Assembly: GCA_003223295.1 (NCBI GenBank)
Contig: QHYM01000099.1
Span: 1-64,000, forward strand
DNA from: Acidobacteriota bacterium
GTDB lineage: Bacteria > Acidobacteriota > Terriglobia > Acidiferrales > UBA7541
Length of the DNA stretch: 64,000 nucleotides
Direction of reading: 5' to 3'
The position numbers and the translations under genes are program-made. This document shows, piece by piece, positions 54,707-63,101 of the stretch. The notes below the pieces were generated by a model. It was not told the origin of the DNA, ran no database searches, and saw nothing but the letters and a program-made list of their open reading frames with translations. Each line of letters begins with the position of its first letter. The stretch's first letter is position 1.

Positions 54707-56956
54707 ATGGCCGCCAGCGCCACAACTACGGCTATACCCGCACTGCCCGCCGAGCGTTTTTTTCGCGCTTCGCTTTCGCTGCTCGTTCTGACTTCGATTC
54801 TCACACTGGCAAGCACCGGCAAGCTGGATTTGTTCACTTCGCTGATTGGTCCACTCCTTGCGCTGCATAAGGGCTACCGTTGGTGGCACGGGCGGCCCGC
54901 CGAACTCTCCCACCGCGCCGCCACCTGGTGCCTGCTGGCATACCTGGCGTTCTTTCCGGTGGATGCAATGTTTCTGTCGCGATTTTTGGCCGGCGGCCCT
55001 TCAAATCCGCCGCTTTTTGCACTACTGCTGGCGGTGGTGCATTTCCTGATCGTTGCCATGCTGGCCCGCTTTTACAGCGCGACGTCGGACCGCGACGCAC
55101 TTTTTCTCAGCATGCTGGCATTCGCAGCGATTCTGGCGGCAGCGATCCTTACGGTCGACACGCTGTTCTTGACGCTCTTTTTCCTGTTCCTCCTGTGCGG
55201 AGTTTCCACGTTCATCGGACTGGAATTGCGCCGCGGGGCAACTGGAGCGCTTTCGCCCGCACCAACACGCCGTGAAACGGAACGCAAACTCAGCCGCGCT
55301 TTAAGCCTTGCCGCGCTCAGCGTGGCGATGGGAGCCATTCTTCTTGGAGGCATGTTCTTCTTCTTTTTCCCGCGATTCAGCGCCGGCTACATGGGACGCG
55401 TGAGCTTCAGCCCGTCGCTCATGACCGGTTTCACCGAGGACGTCGAACTAGGCCAGATCGGAGAAATCAAGAAAAGCTCCACGGTTGTCATGCGCGTGGA
55501 GACGGACAAGCCGATTGGATACGAGTGGTTGCGATGGAGAGGAATCGCGCTGACAACTTTCGATGGAAAGCGCTGGAGTTCGAACGCAGGCAAGCCCCAA
55601 AAACTCCAAACAAAAGCGGACGGATGGATTCACACGCCAGAAGCGGCGAACGTTCCAGGACAGACAATCCTTTATACCGTTTTTCTTGAACCAGTGGCCA
55701 CAGACGCGATTTTCGTTCCAGGAAGAGCCTTGTCTCTGCAAGGAAATTTCACCGGCGGGGCGGCCAATTCGTTTGCCGCGTTGCAGCGCAACTATCTTGT
55801 TACCGACGAGACGGAAACACTGAAGATTCCGTTTCGCAACTTCTCCGCCATCCGGTACGCCGGCATTTCGCGCTTGCCTCCGCGCGATGCAGCGAAACTC
55901 CGTACTGCAGGAACTGACTATTCCAGCGAGATTCTTTCGACATATTTGCAGCTTCCCGACGGGCTCGACCGGCGAATTCCGGAATTTGCGCGTGAAATCA
56001 CGACAAATTCGCAAACTCCGTTCGACAAAGCTCTGCGCATCGAAAGCTATTTGCGCACGCGCTACGCCTACACGCTGAACCTGACGGGAAAACCCGGACA
56101 GGATCCCCTGGCGCACTTCCTGTTCGAAACGCGCGCCGGACATTGCGAATACTTCGCCTCGGCCATGGCCATCATGGCTCGAACACTGGGCATTCCTTCG
56201 CGTGAAGTGAATGGGTTCCTTCCGGGCGAATACAACGATCTCGCGGGCGACTACATCGTACGCGCCAGCGATGCGCATAGCTGGGTCGAGGTGTATTTCC
56301 CCGGAAACGGCTGGCAAGTGTTCGATCCAACGCCGTCGAGTGTGGAAACCGGAGGCGGATTCTTGCGTCGGCTGGGGCTCTACGCCGACTGGATGGAGAT
56401 CAAGTGGAATGAGTGGGTGATTGGCTACGATTTCGCGCACCAGATGGCGCTGGCGCAGAACCTGCAGCGTAGCTCGAAGAATTGGGGAGAGTCCGCGAGG
56501 GCGTGGTTTGACCGGAAGCAGCAGGACAGCATGCGAAGGCTGAAATCGTGGCAGCTCCAGCATGGCTCGCTGGGCTACTTGCTGCCGGTGATGCTGGTGC
56601 TGTTGCTCGCGGCGCTGCGGTACAACGTGCCAGCAGAAGTGGTCCGGCGGATTCGCTTGTTTCTGCGCATCCGCGCGTCCGCGTCTACTCGTTCCGACCC
56701 GCAGCTTGCTTCGCGGCTGTATGGGGAATTGCTGCGAATGTTGTCACGACGTGGGTTGCTCCGTGGCGAAGCGCAAACGCCTTTCGAATTTGCCGCAGCG
56801 GTGAACTCGCCGCAGCTCGCCCCGGCGGTGCAGGAGTTCACGCACATCTACGTCCATGCACGCTTCGGCGGCGCGCCGTGCGACACCACGCGGCTGGGGC
56901 AACTGCTCGAGCAGGTGCGCGCGGCTCTGCGTACACGGCCACATACCTCCCAATAG
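54707..56956 (+). CDS. TgpA-like transmembrane transglutaminase
   Basis: A 749-residue protein. The DUF3488-type N-terminus has about six membrane segments (residues 1-230). A periplasmic transglutaminase-like domain (about 430-560) carries the triad Cys in RAGHCEYFASAMAIMARTLGIPSR, His in SDAHSWVEVYFPGNGW and Asp in VFDPTPS. Then comes a last membrane helix (YLLPVMLVLLLAAL, near 625) and a cytoplasmic DUF4129-like tail. P. aeruginosa TgpA is the best known member. It usually follows MoxR and DUF58, and here mutY intervenes. Confidence 0.92.
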   Translation: MAASATTTAIPALPAERFFRASLSLLVLTSILTLASTGKLDLFTSLIGPLLALHKGYRWWHGRPAELSHRAATWCLLAYLAFFPVDAMFLSRFLAGGPSNPPLFALLLAVVHFLIVAMLARFYSATSDRDALFLSMLAFAAILAAAILTVDTLFLTLFFLFLLCGVSTFIGLELRRGATGALSPAPTRRETERKLSRALSLAALSVAMGAILLGGMFFFFFPRFSAGYMGRVSFSPSLMTGFTEDVELGQIGEIKKSSTVVMRVETDKPIGYEWLRWRGIALTTFDGKRWSSNAGKPQKLQTKADGWIHTPEAANVPGQTILYTVFLEPVATDAIFVPGRALSLQGNFTGGAANSFAALQRNYLVTDETETLKIPFRNFSAIRYAGISRLPPRDAAKLRTAGTDYSSEILSTYLQLPDGLDRRIPEFAREITTNSQTPFDKALRIESYLRTRYAYTLNLTGKPGQDPLAHFLFETRAGHCEYFASAMAIMARTLGIPSREVNGFLPGEYNDLAGDYIVRASDAHSWVEVYFPGNGWQVFDPTPSSVETGGGFLRRLGLYADWMEIKWNEWVIGYDFAHQMALAQNLQRSSKNWGESARAWFDRKQQDSMRRLKSWQLQHGSLGYLLPVMLVLLLAALRYNVPAEVVRRIRLFLRIRASASTRSDPQLASRLYGELLRMLSRRGLLRGEAQTPFEFAAAVNSPQLAPAVQEFTHIYVHARFGGAPCDTTRLGQLLEQVRAALRTRPHTSQ

Positions 56957-57077
56957 CGTCAACTCGATGGCCAAAGCAAGGCACAGAGCGAGGCCACGCC
57001 CTTAAATCCTCACCCGAGGCGATGGGCAACCGCATATTCCGCGGGCTACGGCAAATTCAGGCTTAACTGTACGCGCA

Positions 57078-57117
57078 TGCTAGAATTGAGAATTGCGTTA
57101 AGGGGTAATTTTGCCCC
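57078..57117 (+). promoter_or_regulatory. Extended -10 and leader hairpin ahead of rimO
   Basis: TGC plus TAGAAT (57081-57086) forms an extended -10; transcription would start near 57093. A short hairpin follows: ggggta (57102-57107) with tgcccc (57112-57117), including one G-U pair. It lies about 9 nt before the ATG at 57127 and takes up the only SD-like word (agggg). Confidence 0.45.
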
Positions 57118-57126
57118 GTATGACTT

Positions 57127-58590
57127 ATGACTAAGGTTGGATTTGTGAGCTTGGGATGCCCGAAAAACCTCGTGGACAGCGAGGTGATGATGGGCATTCT
57201 TGCGCATAACGGGTACGAACTGACGCCTCGCGCGGACGAAGCCGAAGTGTTGGTGGTCAATACGTGCAGCTTCATCGAGGCGGCGCAAAAAGAATCGGTG
57301 GATGCCATCCTGGAGATGGCGGAGCACAAGAAATTCGGGGCCGCTAAGAAATTGATCGTCGCGGGCTGCCTGGTGGAGCGGTATCGTGAGCAAATTCTGG
57401 AACAAGTTCCGGAAGTGGACGCGGTGGTGGGCACCGGAGAGGTGGAACGGATCCTGGAAGCAGTGCAAGGCGATTTGCGCGTGCTGCCGGCGCAACCACC
57501 GACGTTTTTGTATCACGACTTCACCCCGCGCATCGTGACCACGCCAAAACACGCGGCCTATATCAAGATTGCGGAAGGCTGCGATCATCCTTGCACTTTT
57601 TGCATCATTCCGGAGCTGCGCGGGAAATTCCGCAGCCGGCGGTTCGAATCAGTGGTGCGCGAAGCGGAAAACCTTGCTGCGGCGGGCACGCGAGAAATCA
57701 CGCTAATCGGGCAGGACACAACATCGTACGGCGAAGATCTAGGTTTGCGCGACGGGCTGGCACAACTGCTCGCCAAACTCGCGCAAGTGGAAGAGTTGCT
57801 GTGGGTACGCTTTCTTTACGCATATCCCAACCGAGTAACGCAGAAATTGCTGGATACTATCGCGGCGCATCCACGGTTAGCGAAATATATTGACATGCCG
57901 CTGCAACATGCCAGCCGGAACGTCCTGGCGCACATGAAGCGCGGTTCGAATGGCGATGCTTTCCTGAACTTGCTGGAACGCATGCGGAAGTCGATTCCGG
58001 GAGTTTCGCTGCGAACGTCGTTTATCGCGGGATTTCCCGGAGAAACCGAGGCAGACTTCAAAGAATTGTGCGATTTCGTGAAGGCCGCGAAGCTGGATTG
58101 GATGGGCGTGTTCGAGTACTCGGACGTGGACAACGCCGAAAGCCACGCGCTGGGCAAAAAGGTGGACGCGGAAACAATCACGGACCGGCGAAACCGCCTG
58201 ATGGCCATTCAGAAGAAAATCTCGAAGGAGAATTTGCGAGCGAAGTATCGTGCGGCGAAGCAGGAAACATTTGTGGCGCTGGTGGAAGGCCCTTCGAAGG
58301 ACAATCCGCTGGTGTGGGAAGCGCGGCTCGAAGGGATGGCGCCTGAGATTGACGGGAAGCTGTACTTGACAGACATCGAATTGTCCGACGGCAAAGTTGC
58401 GGAGGCCGGAGACGTGGCGCGCGTGGAGGTCACGAAGTCCGATGCTTACGACTTGATTGGACGAGTGGTGGAAATCCTGCTGCGGCCTGCACAAAAAGCG
58501 GACCGCAACTTCCCGGCGACTTCGGCGGTTGCCCCGGCGGAGAAACTTCACAGAATTGCCACCGGAGCGCCACTGCGAGTGCTGGGGTAG
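57127..58590 (+). CDS. rimO: Ribosomal protein S12 methylthiotransferase RimO
   Basis: A 487-residue radical SAM enzyme that methylthiolates an Asp of S12. The N-terminal MTTase domain has GFVSLGCPKNLVDSEVMMG and VNTCSFIEAAQKESVDAI; the radical SAM triad is EGCDHPCTFCIIPELRGKFRSR. A TRAM domain ends the core near residue 450. The last 35 residues (AEKLHRIATGAPLRV) are an extra tail. It is probably the first gene of the run that follows. Confidence 0.96.
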   Translation: MTKVGFVSLGCPKNLVDSEVMMGILAHNGYELTPRADEAEVLVVNTCSFIEAAQKESVDAILEMAEHKKFGAAKKLIVAGCLVERYREQILEQVPEVDAVVGTGEVERILEAVQGDLRVLPAQPPTFLYHDFTPRIVTTPKHAAYIKIAEGCDHPCTFCIIPELRGKFRSRRFESVVREAENLAAAGTREITLIGQDTTSYGEDLGLRDGLAQLLAKLAQVEELLWVRFLYAYPNRVTQKLLDTIAAHPRLAKYIDMPLQHASRNVLAHMKRGSNGDAFLNLLERMRKSIPGVSLRTSFIAGFPGETEADFKELCDFVKAAKLDWMGVFEYSDVDNAESHALGKKVDAETITDRRNRLMAIQKKISKENLRAKYRAAKQETFVALVEGPSKDNPLVWEARLEGMAPEIDGKLYLTDIELSDGKVAEAGDVARVEVTKSDAYDLIGRVVEILLRPAQKADRNFPATSAVAPAEKLHRIATGAPLRVLG

Positions 58591-58635
58591 GCTATACTCT
58601 TCGGTCGAAGACCACTGAGAAGAAGACGTTTCGCC

Positions 58636-58854
58636 ATGAAGCACAAATGTCCGATTTGCAAGGCGGAGACGGACTCGGCGGTGCATGCGGACTTTCCGTT
58701 TTGCAGCGCGCGCTGCCGGATGCAGGATCTGGGCAACTGGGCCAGCGAGAAGTACGTGGTTTCCGATCCGATTTTCGACGAAGAAGACGCCGCGGAAGGC
58801 GGGCGCAAGGCGATCCTGCTCGATCTCGACAAAGCCGATGACAACGAATCCTAG
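58636..58854 (+). CDS. yacG: DNA gyrase inhibitor YacG
   Basis: A 72-residue zinc protein. Four Cys ligands: CPIC near the start and C-x3-C in FPFCSARCRMQDLGNWASEKY, the family signature. E. coli YacG binds GyrB and blocks gyrase. The tail is acidic. Its 3' end overlaps the pgpA start by 17 nt. Confidence 0.92.
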   Translation: MKHKCPICKAETDSAVHADFPFCSARCRMQDLGNWASEKYVVSDPIFDEEDAAEGGRKAILLDLDKADDNES

Positions 58855-59554
58855 CGCTGCACATGCATTGGAAGCGTCCCGCGAAAAGCCGCGCCTGGCG
58901 CTGGCGCTCGCGACGGTATTCGGAATCGGCTACATCCGCAAAGGGCCCGGGACCTTCGGGTCGCTCGCGGGCGTCGTGACCGCTTCTCTCGCGGCCATAT
59001 TCTTTCTGCATCCGAAGTCGGCCCGCGATTTATTTTCCCTGCATCCACTGGCAGATACGATTCTGAGGGAAAACCTGTTCGGCGCGCCAGGAACAAACAT
59101 TCACAACGCCACGCTGGCTTATCCGCTGTTCATTACCGGAATACTCTTCCTTCTGCTCTCCATGGCCGGGGTTTGGAGCGCTTCGCGTGTGGCTTCGTAT
59201 GCGAGAATTGAGGATCCGCAAAACGTGGTCATCGATGAGGTGGCAGGCCAGCACCTGACGCTGCTGCTGCCGCTGATCCCCATCGCTTTGCCTCACCTGA
59301 CCGCGCACATGGACTTTTCCGCATACACGATTTTTTTTGCCTTGAGCCTGGCCAACTGGAAATACCTGCTTTTGGGTTTTATACTTTTTCGGGCATTCGA
59401 CATCTGGAAGCCGTGGCCCATTCGCCGACTGGAGAAACTGCGCGGCGGCTGGGGCATCATGGCGGATGACTGGATGGCGGGGCTGTACGCCGCAATCCTG
59501 CTGCGCGTGGCGTTGTATTTTGGCCTCCTGACGATTCACATTGGTTGGGTATGA
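58838..59554 (+). CDS. pgpA: Phosphatidylglycerophosphatase A
   Basis: A 238-residue membrane phosphatase that makes phosphatidylglycerol. From the ATG at 58838 it reads into ATVFGIGYIRKGPGTFGSLAG, the PgpA signature. EDPQNVVIDEVAGQ holds the acidic active site, and FRAFDIWKPWPIRRLEKLRGGWGIMADDWMAG closes the family pattern. It is longer than E. coli PgpA, with an insert at about 50-85. It overlaps yacG upstream and the IPT/NHL gene downstream (ATGA). Confidence 0.94.
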   Translation: MTTNPSAAHALEASREKPRLALALATVFGIGYIRKGPGTFGSLAGVVTASLAAIFFLHPKSARDLFSLHPLADTILRENLFGAPGTNIHNATLAYPLFITGILFLLLSMAGVWSASRVASYARIEDPQNVVIDEVAGQHLTLLLPLIPIALPHLTAHMDFSAYTIFFALSLANWKYLLLGFILFRAFDIWKPWPIRRLEKLRGGWGIMADDWMAGLYAAILLRVALYFGLLTIHIGWV

Positions 59555-60609
59555 AATTCGGGTTCGGTTCCTCGGCTGAAAAGAACGGCATTCCACACAT
59601 TGAGAGAGTTGCGCCCGCAGCGGCAATTCCTGGCGGGGAGATGACGATTCATGGGCGCGGATTCGTTTCGCCGGCGCAAGCTCGTCCGGTGGTGCACTTT
59701 GGGGAAGCGGAAGCGAGCCTGGCGCTGGCAAGCGAGAGCCGGTTGATTGCGCGCGTGCCGGAGGGCGCGAGCGGCGGAACGGTGCGTGTCGCGTCCGACG
59801 GGCGAGAGAGCCCGCCGCATCCCGTCCATATTGGGATACAAATCGCGGACAACTTGCACCCGGTGACGAATCCCGCCGTGGATCACGATGGCAACATCTA
59901 CGTGACCTTCTCTGGGCCGCGCGGCCAGCGCGTTCCAGTTTCGCTTTACAAAATCACGGCAAACTACGACGTGAAGCCGTTCCTGACTTCGCTGGTGAAT
60001 CCCACGGGCCTGGCGCTCGACCGGGAAGGAAATCTTTTCGTCTCGTGCAGGAATGACGGGACCATTCATCGCGTTACGCCTGAAGGCCGCTCCGAGGCAT
60101 GGATTGAAGGCATGGGCATCGCCACGGGTATCGCGTTCGATCGCACGGGGAATCTGTACGTGGGAGACCGCAGCGGAACCGTTTTCAAGATCAGCCCGGA
60201 GCGGGAGATTTTTGTTTTCGCGACGCTCGAGCCGTCGGTGGCCGCGTACCACCTGGCGTTTCATCCCAACGGCGACCTGTATGTGTCGGGGCCGACAACG
60301 TCCAGCTTTGACCGGGTCTACCGCATTACACAGGGCGGTGAGGTCAGTGTGTTTTTCCGCGGGCTGGGGAGGCCACAAGGGCTGGCGTTCGACCGCGAAG
60401 GGAATTTGTACGTGGCGGCATCGTACCAAGGCTGGCGCGGCATCGTGCGCGTCGACGCACAGGCGCATGCCGACATCGCACTGAGCGGTTCAGGATTAGT
60501 GGGCTTGGCGCTGCAATCCTCCGGGCGCGCAATTCTTGCCACCTCAGGCGCGCTTTTCACTCTGGATTGGGACGTGCGCGGCCTGCCGCTAGCCGGATCA
60601 TTGAACTGA
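59551..60609 (+). CDS. IPT/TIG plus NHL-repeat protein without signal peptide
   Basis: A 352-residue protein. Residues about 15-95 look like an IPT/TIG domain (IERVAPAAAIPGGEMTIHGRGF). From about 103 to 350 it has NHL/SMP-30-type beta-propeller repeats, each with a LAxDREGNLYV-like strand at about 153, 193, 235 and 277. There is no signal peptide or membrane segment, so it is probably cytosolic, unusual for IPT domains. It is coupled to pgpA by ATGA and to cinA by TGATG. Function unknown; a lactonase or a scaffold is possible. Confidence 0.85.
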   Translation: MKFGFGSSAEKNGIPHIERVAPAAAIPGGEMTIHGRGFVSPAQARPVVHFGEAEASLALASESRLIARVPEGASGGTVRVASDGRESPPHPVHIGIQIADNLHPVTNPAVDHDGNIYVTFSGPRGQRVPVSLYKITANYDVKPFLTSLVNPTGLALDREGNLFVSCRNDGTIHRVTPEGRSEAWIEGMGIATGIAFDRTGNLYVGDRSGTVFKISPEREIFVFATLEPSVAAYHLAFHPNGDLYVSGPTTSSFDRVYRITQGGEVSVFFRGLGRPQGLAFDREGNLYVAASYQGWRGIVRVDAQAHADIALSGSGLVGLALQSSGRAILATSGALFTLDWDVRGLPLAGSLN

Positions 60610-61883
60610 TGAAAGCTGAGATCATCGCGGTTGGTTCGGAATTGCTGACTCCGGACCGCTTGGATACGAATTCGCTGTTTCTCACGGAAGAATTGAACAA
60701 GCTGGGCATCGAGGTGGTCCGCAAAACGATTGTGGGCGATAACCGCGAATTGCTGGCGGAAGCGTTTCGCGATGCGTTGGACCGCGTGCCGTTGATTCTC
60801 GCGAGCGGTGGCCTCGGACCTACCGAAGATGACCTGACGCGCGAGACCGTCGCGGAGCTGCTGGGCCGCAAGCTGATTCTGAACGAAGCCATCCTGCGTT
60901 ACATCGAAGGGCGCTTCCGGCAATTGGGCCGGGAGATGCCTACAGTGAACGTGCGGCAAGCGATGGTGCCCGAAGGCGCCGAAGTGCTGGAAAATCCGCG
61001 CGGGTCAGCGCCGGGCTTGTGGCTGGAGGACAAGGGACGATGCGTTGCGCTGCTGCCTGGGCCGCCGCGCGAGCTGAAACCGATGTACCAGGAACAAGTG
61101 CTCCCGCGGCTGGAGAGGCGGCGCTCCGGAGTTCGCATGTTTCACCGCGAACTGCGCGTCGCGGGCCTGGGAGAGTCGGCTCTCGAGCAGTGCATCAAGC
61201 CCATTTACACGCGCTACTCCGACGTGAACACCACGATTCTGGCGGCGCCGGGCGAAATCCAGATCCATTTGCGCATGTGGACCGACAACGCCGCGCAAGC
61301 GCAAAAAGCGCTTGATGAGATTGTGCAGGGCTTCGAGCTGGCGCTGACCGACCGGATTTATTCGAAGGACGGTTCCTCGATGGAGGAAGTGATCGCGCAG
61401 CTGCTGACGATGAACAAGGCCACGATCTCCGCGGCGGAGAGCTGCACCGGTGGATTGCTGGCTGAACGGCTGACCAGCATCGCCGGAAGTTCGTCGTATT
61501 TTCTGGGCGGCGTGGTTTGTTACAGCAACGATCTGAAAACCACTTGGGTGAATGTGCCGGCGGAGCTGATTCAATCCAAGGGCGCGGTGAGCAGCGAAGT
61601 GGCCAAAGCGCTAGCCGACGGCATACGGCGCAGCGTGGGGAGCACGCTGGGCGTGGGCGTCACCGGAATTGCCGGGCCGGGCGGCGGCAGCGAAGAGAAA
61701 CCGGTTGGCACTGTGCACATCGCGTTGTCACACGCGGGCGGAGTGAAGGAGCGAGGTGTGCGTTTTCCGGGAGACCGGGAGGCGATTCGCTGGCACGCTT
61801 CGCAGCTCGCGCTGGACATGGTGCGGCTGCACTTTCTCTACAACGGCGGTGACCCGCCGGCACACGACGCGAAGAGGTCCTGA
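60609..61883 (+). CDS. cinA: CinA-family nicotinamide-nucleotide amidohydrolase
   Basis: A 424-residue, two-domain protein. The N-terminal MoCF-like domain (AEIIAVGSELLT, ASGGLGPTEDDLTRE) is a probable ADP-ribose pyrophosphatase. The C-terminal CinA domain (SAAESCTGGLLAERLTSIAGSS, GVTGIAGPGGGSEEKPVGTV) is the nicotinamide mononucleotide deamidase, with the catalytic Ser in ESCTGG. It recycles NMN to NaMN. Its ATG overlaps the IPT/NHL stop (TGATG) and thpR follows by 3 nt. Confidence 0.95.
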   Translation: MKAEIIAVGSELLTPDRLDTNSLFLTEELNKLGIEVVRKTIVGDNRELLAEAFRDALDRVPLILASGGLGPTEDDLTRETVAELLGRKLILNEAILRYIEGRFRQLGREMPTVNVRQAMVPEGAEVLENPRGSAPGLWLEDKGRCVALLPGPPRELKPMYQEQVLPRLERRRSGVRMFHRELRVAGLGESALEQCIKPIYTRYSDVNTTILAAPGEIQIHLRMWTDNAAQAQKALDEIVQGFELALTDRIYSKDGSSMEEVIAQLLTMNKATISAAESCTGGLLAERLTSIAGSSSYFLGGVVCYSNDLKTTWVNVPAELIQSKGAVSSEVAKALADGIRRSVGSTLGVGVTGIAGPGGGSEEKPVGTVHIALSHAGGVKERGVRFPGDREAIRWHASQLALDMVRLHFLYNGGDPPAHDAKRS

Positions 61884-61886
61884 ACG

Positions 61887-62450
61887 GTGCGCCTCTTCGT
61901 CGCGCTGGAAATTCCTTCCGCGGTGCGGGAGAATCTCGGCAGCTTGCTTGCCTCGGTGCGTGCCATTACGAAAGAGCCGCGTTGGGTGCGCGTGGAAAAT
62001 CTTCACGTCACATTGAAATTTCTAGGAGAAGTCGCCGAGGAAAAGATCGCAGCGATTCGAAGTGCGCTCAGTGACGTTCGCTCCAGGGAGCCAGTGCAAC
62101 TCAGGTTTTGCGACTTGGGCTTCTTCCCCAATGAAAAGCATCCACGCGTCCTCTGGGCGGGAATCGAGGCTTCACCGAATTTGAAGACCGTCGCCGGGGA
62201 TATTGAAGGCGCGATGGAAAAGCTGGGAATTCCACGAGACCAGCGGGAGTTCTCACCGCACTTGACTCTCGCGCGATTCGAACGCGCCCACTTGCCGGAA
62301 GCGCTGCGCAAGACCATCGCAGAGAACGCGCAGCGAGAGTTTGGCTCGTTGCGGACGAACGAGTTTCGCCTGATTCAAAGCAAGCTGAGGCCCTCCGGAG
62401 CGGAGTACACTGCGCTCACGAGTTTCTGTTTCGCACCGCGTGTGGAATAA
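61887..62450 (+). CDS. thpR: RNA 2',3'-cyclic phosphodiesterase (LigT/2H)
   Basis: A 187-residue 2H phosphoesterase. The two catalytic HxTx motifs are H40-V-T-L (ENLHVTLKFLGEV) and H125-L-T-L (SPHLTLARFE). It opens 2',3'-cyclic phosphates on RNA. GTG start at 61887, 3 nt after cinA; plsY begins 6 nt after its stop. ThpR next to CinA is common and may reflect shared nucleotide recycling. Confidence 0.93.
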   Translation: MRLFVALEIPSAVRENLGSLLASVRAITKEPRWVRVENLHVTLKFLGEVAEEKIAAIRSALSDVRSREPVQLRFCDLGFFPNEKHPRVLWAGIEASPNLKTVAGDIEGAMEKLGIPRDQREFSPHLTLARFERAHLPEALRKTIAENAQREFGSLRTNEFRLIQSKLRPSGAEYTALTSFCFAPRVE

Positions 62451-62456
62451 CATCGC

Positions 62457-63101
62457 ATGGCCGAGCTGCCCATTTCGATGAGTCTTCTTGCGATTCCAGT
62501 CGCCGCTTACTTCCTTGGGTCGATTCCGTTTGGATTGATTCTCACGAAGCTTTTTGGAGGCGGCGACGTCCGCAAAGTGGGAAGCGGAAACATCGGGGCA
62601 ACCAACGTCGCGCGCGCAGCGGGCCTGTTGGCGGGTGTATTTACATTGGTGCTCGACGCAGGGAAGGGCGCCGGAGCGGTTTTGCTCGCCGAAAAGCTTT
62701 CGAACGATAGCGCCACGTGGATGATGATCGCCGCATTGGTCGTGCTGCTGGGACACTGCTTTCCTATCTGGCTGAAGTTCAAGGGTGGCAAGGGAGTCGC
62801 GACGGCGGCGGGGATGTTTTTCGTATTGTCCCCGCTCGCGTGTCTTGGTGCAGTGATTTTGTTCATCCTTGTGACGATTTTCTGGCGCTACGTGTCGCTC
62901 GGGTCGGTCTCCGCGGCAGCGGCCATGCCATTGCTGATTTATTTTCTGTGGGCGCCACATCATGCTCCGCCGCTGGCGATTACGTCTGGAACGATGGCCA
63001 CGGCGCTGCTCATCATTTATAAACATCGGGGAAATTTGCAGCGGCTGCTGGAAAATGAGGAGCCCAAATTCTCGTTCGGCAAGAAAATGGACGCGGAATG
63101 A
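62457..63101 (+). CDS. plsY: Acyl-phosphate glycerol-3-phosphate acyltransferase PlsY
   Basis: A 214-residue inner-membrane enzyme with about five segments, making lysophosphatidate. The three family motifs are GSIPFGLILTK, GSGNIGATNVARAAG and KFKGGKGVATAAGMFF. It overlaps gpsA by ATGA. PlsY and GpsA act in sequence: GpsA supplies sn-glycerol-3-phosphate, which PlsY acylates. Confidence 0.96.
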   Translation: MAELPISMSLLAIPVAAYFLGSIPFGLILTKLFGGGDVRKVGSGNIGATNVARAAGLLAGVFTLVLDAGKGAGAVLLAEKLSNDSATWMMIAALVVLLGHCFPIWLKFKGGKGVATAAGMFFVLSPLACLGAVILFILVTIFWRYVSLGSVSAAAAMPLLIYFLWAPHHAPPLAITSGTMATALLIIYKHRGNLQRLLENEEPKFSFGKKMDAE

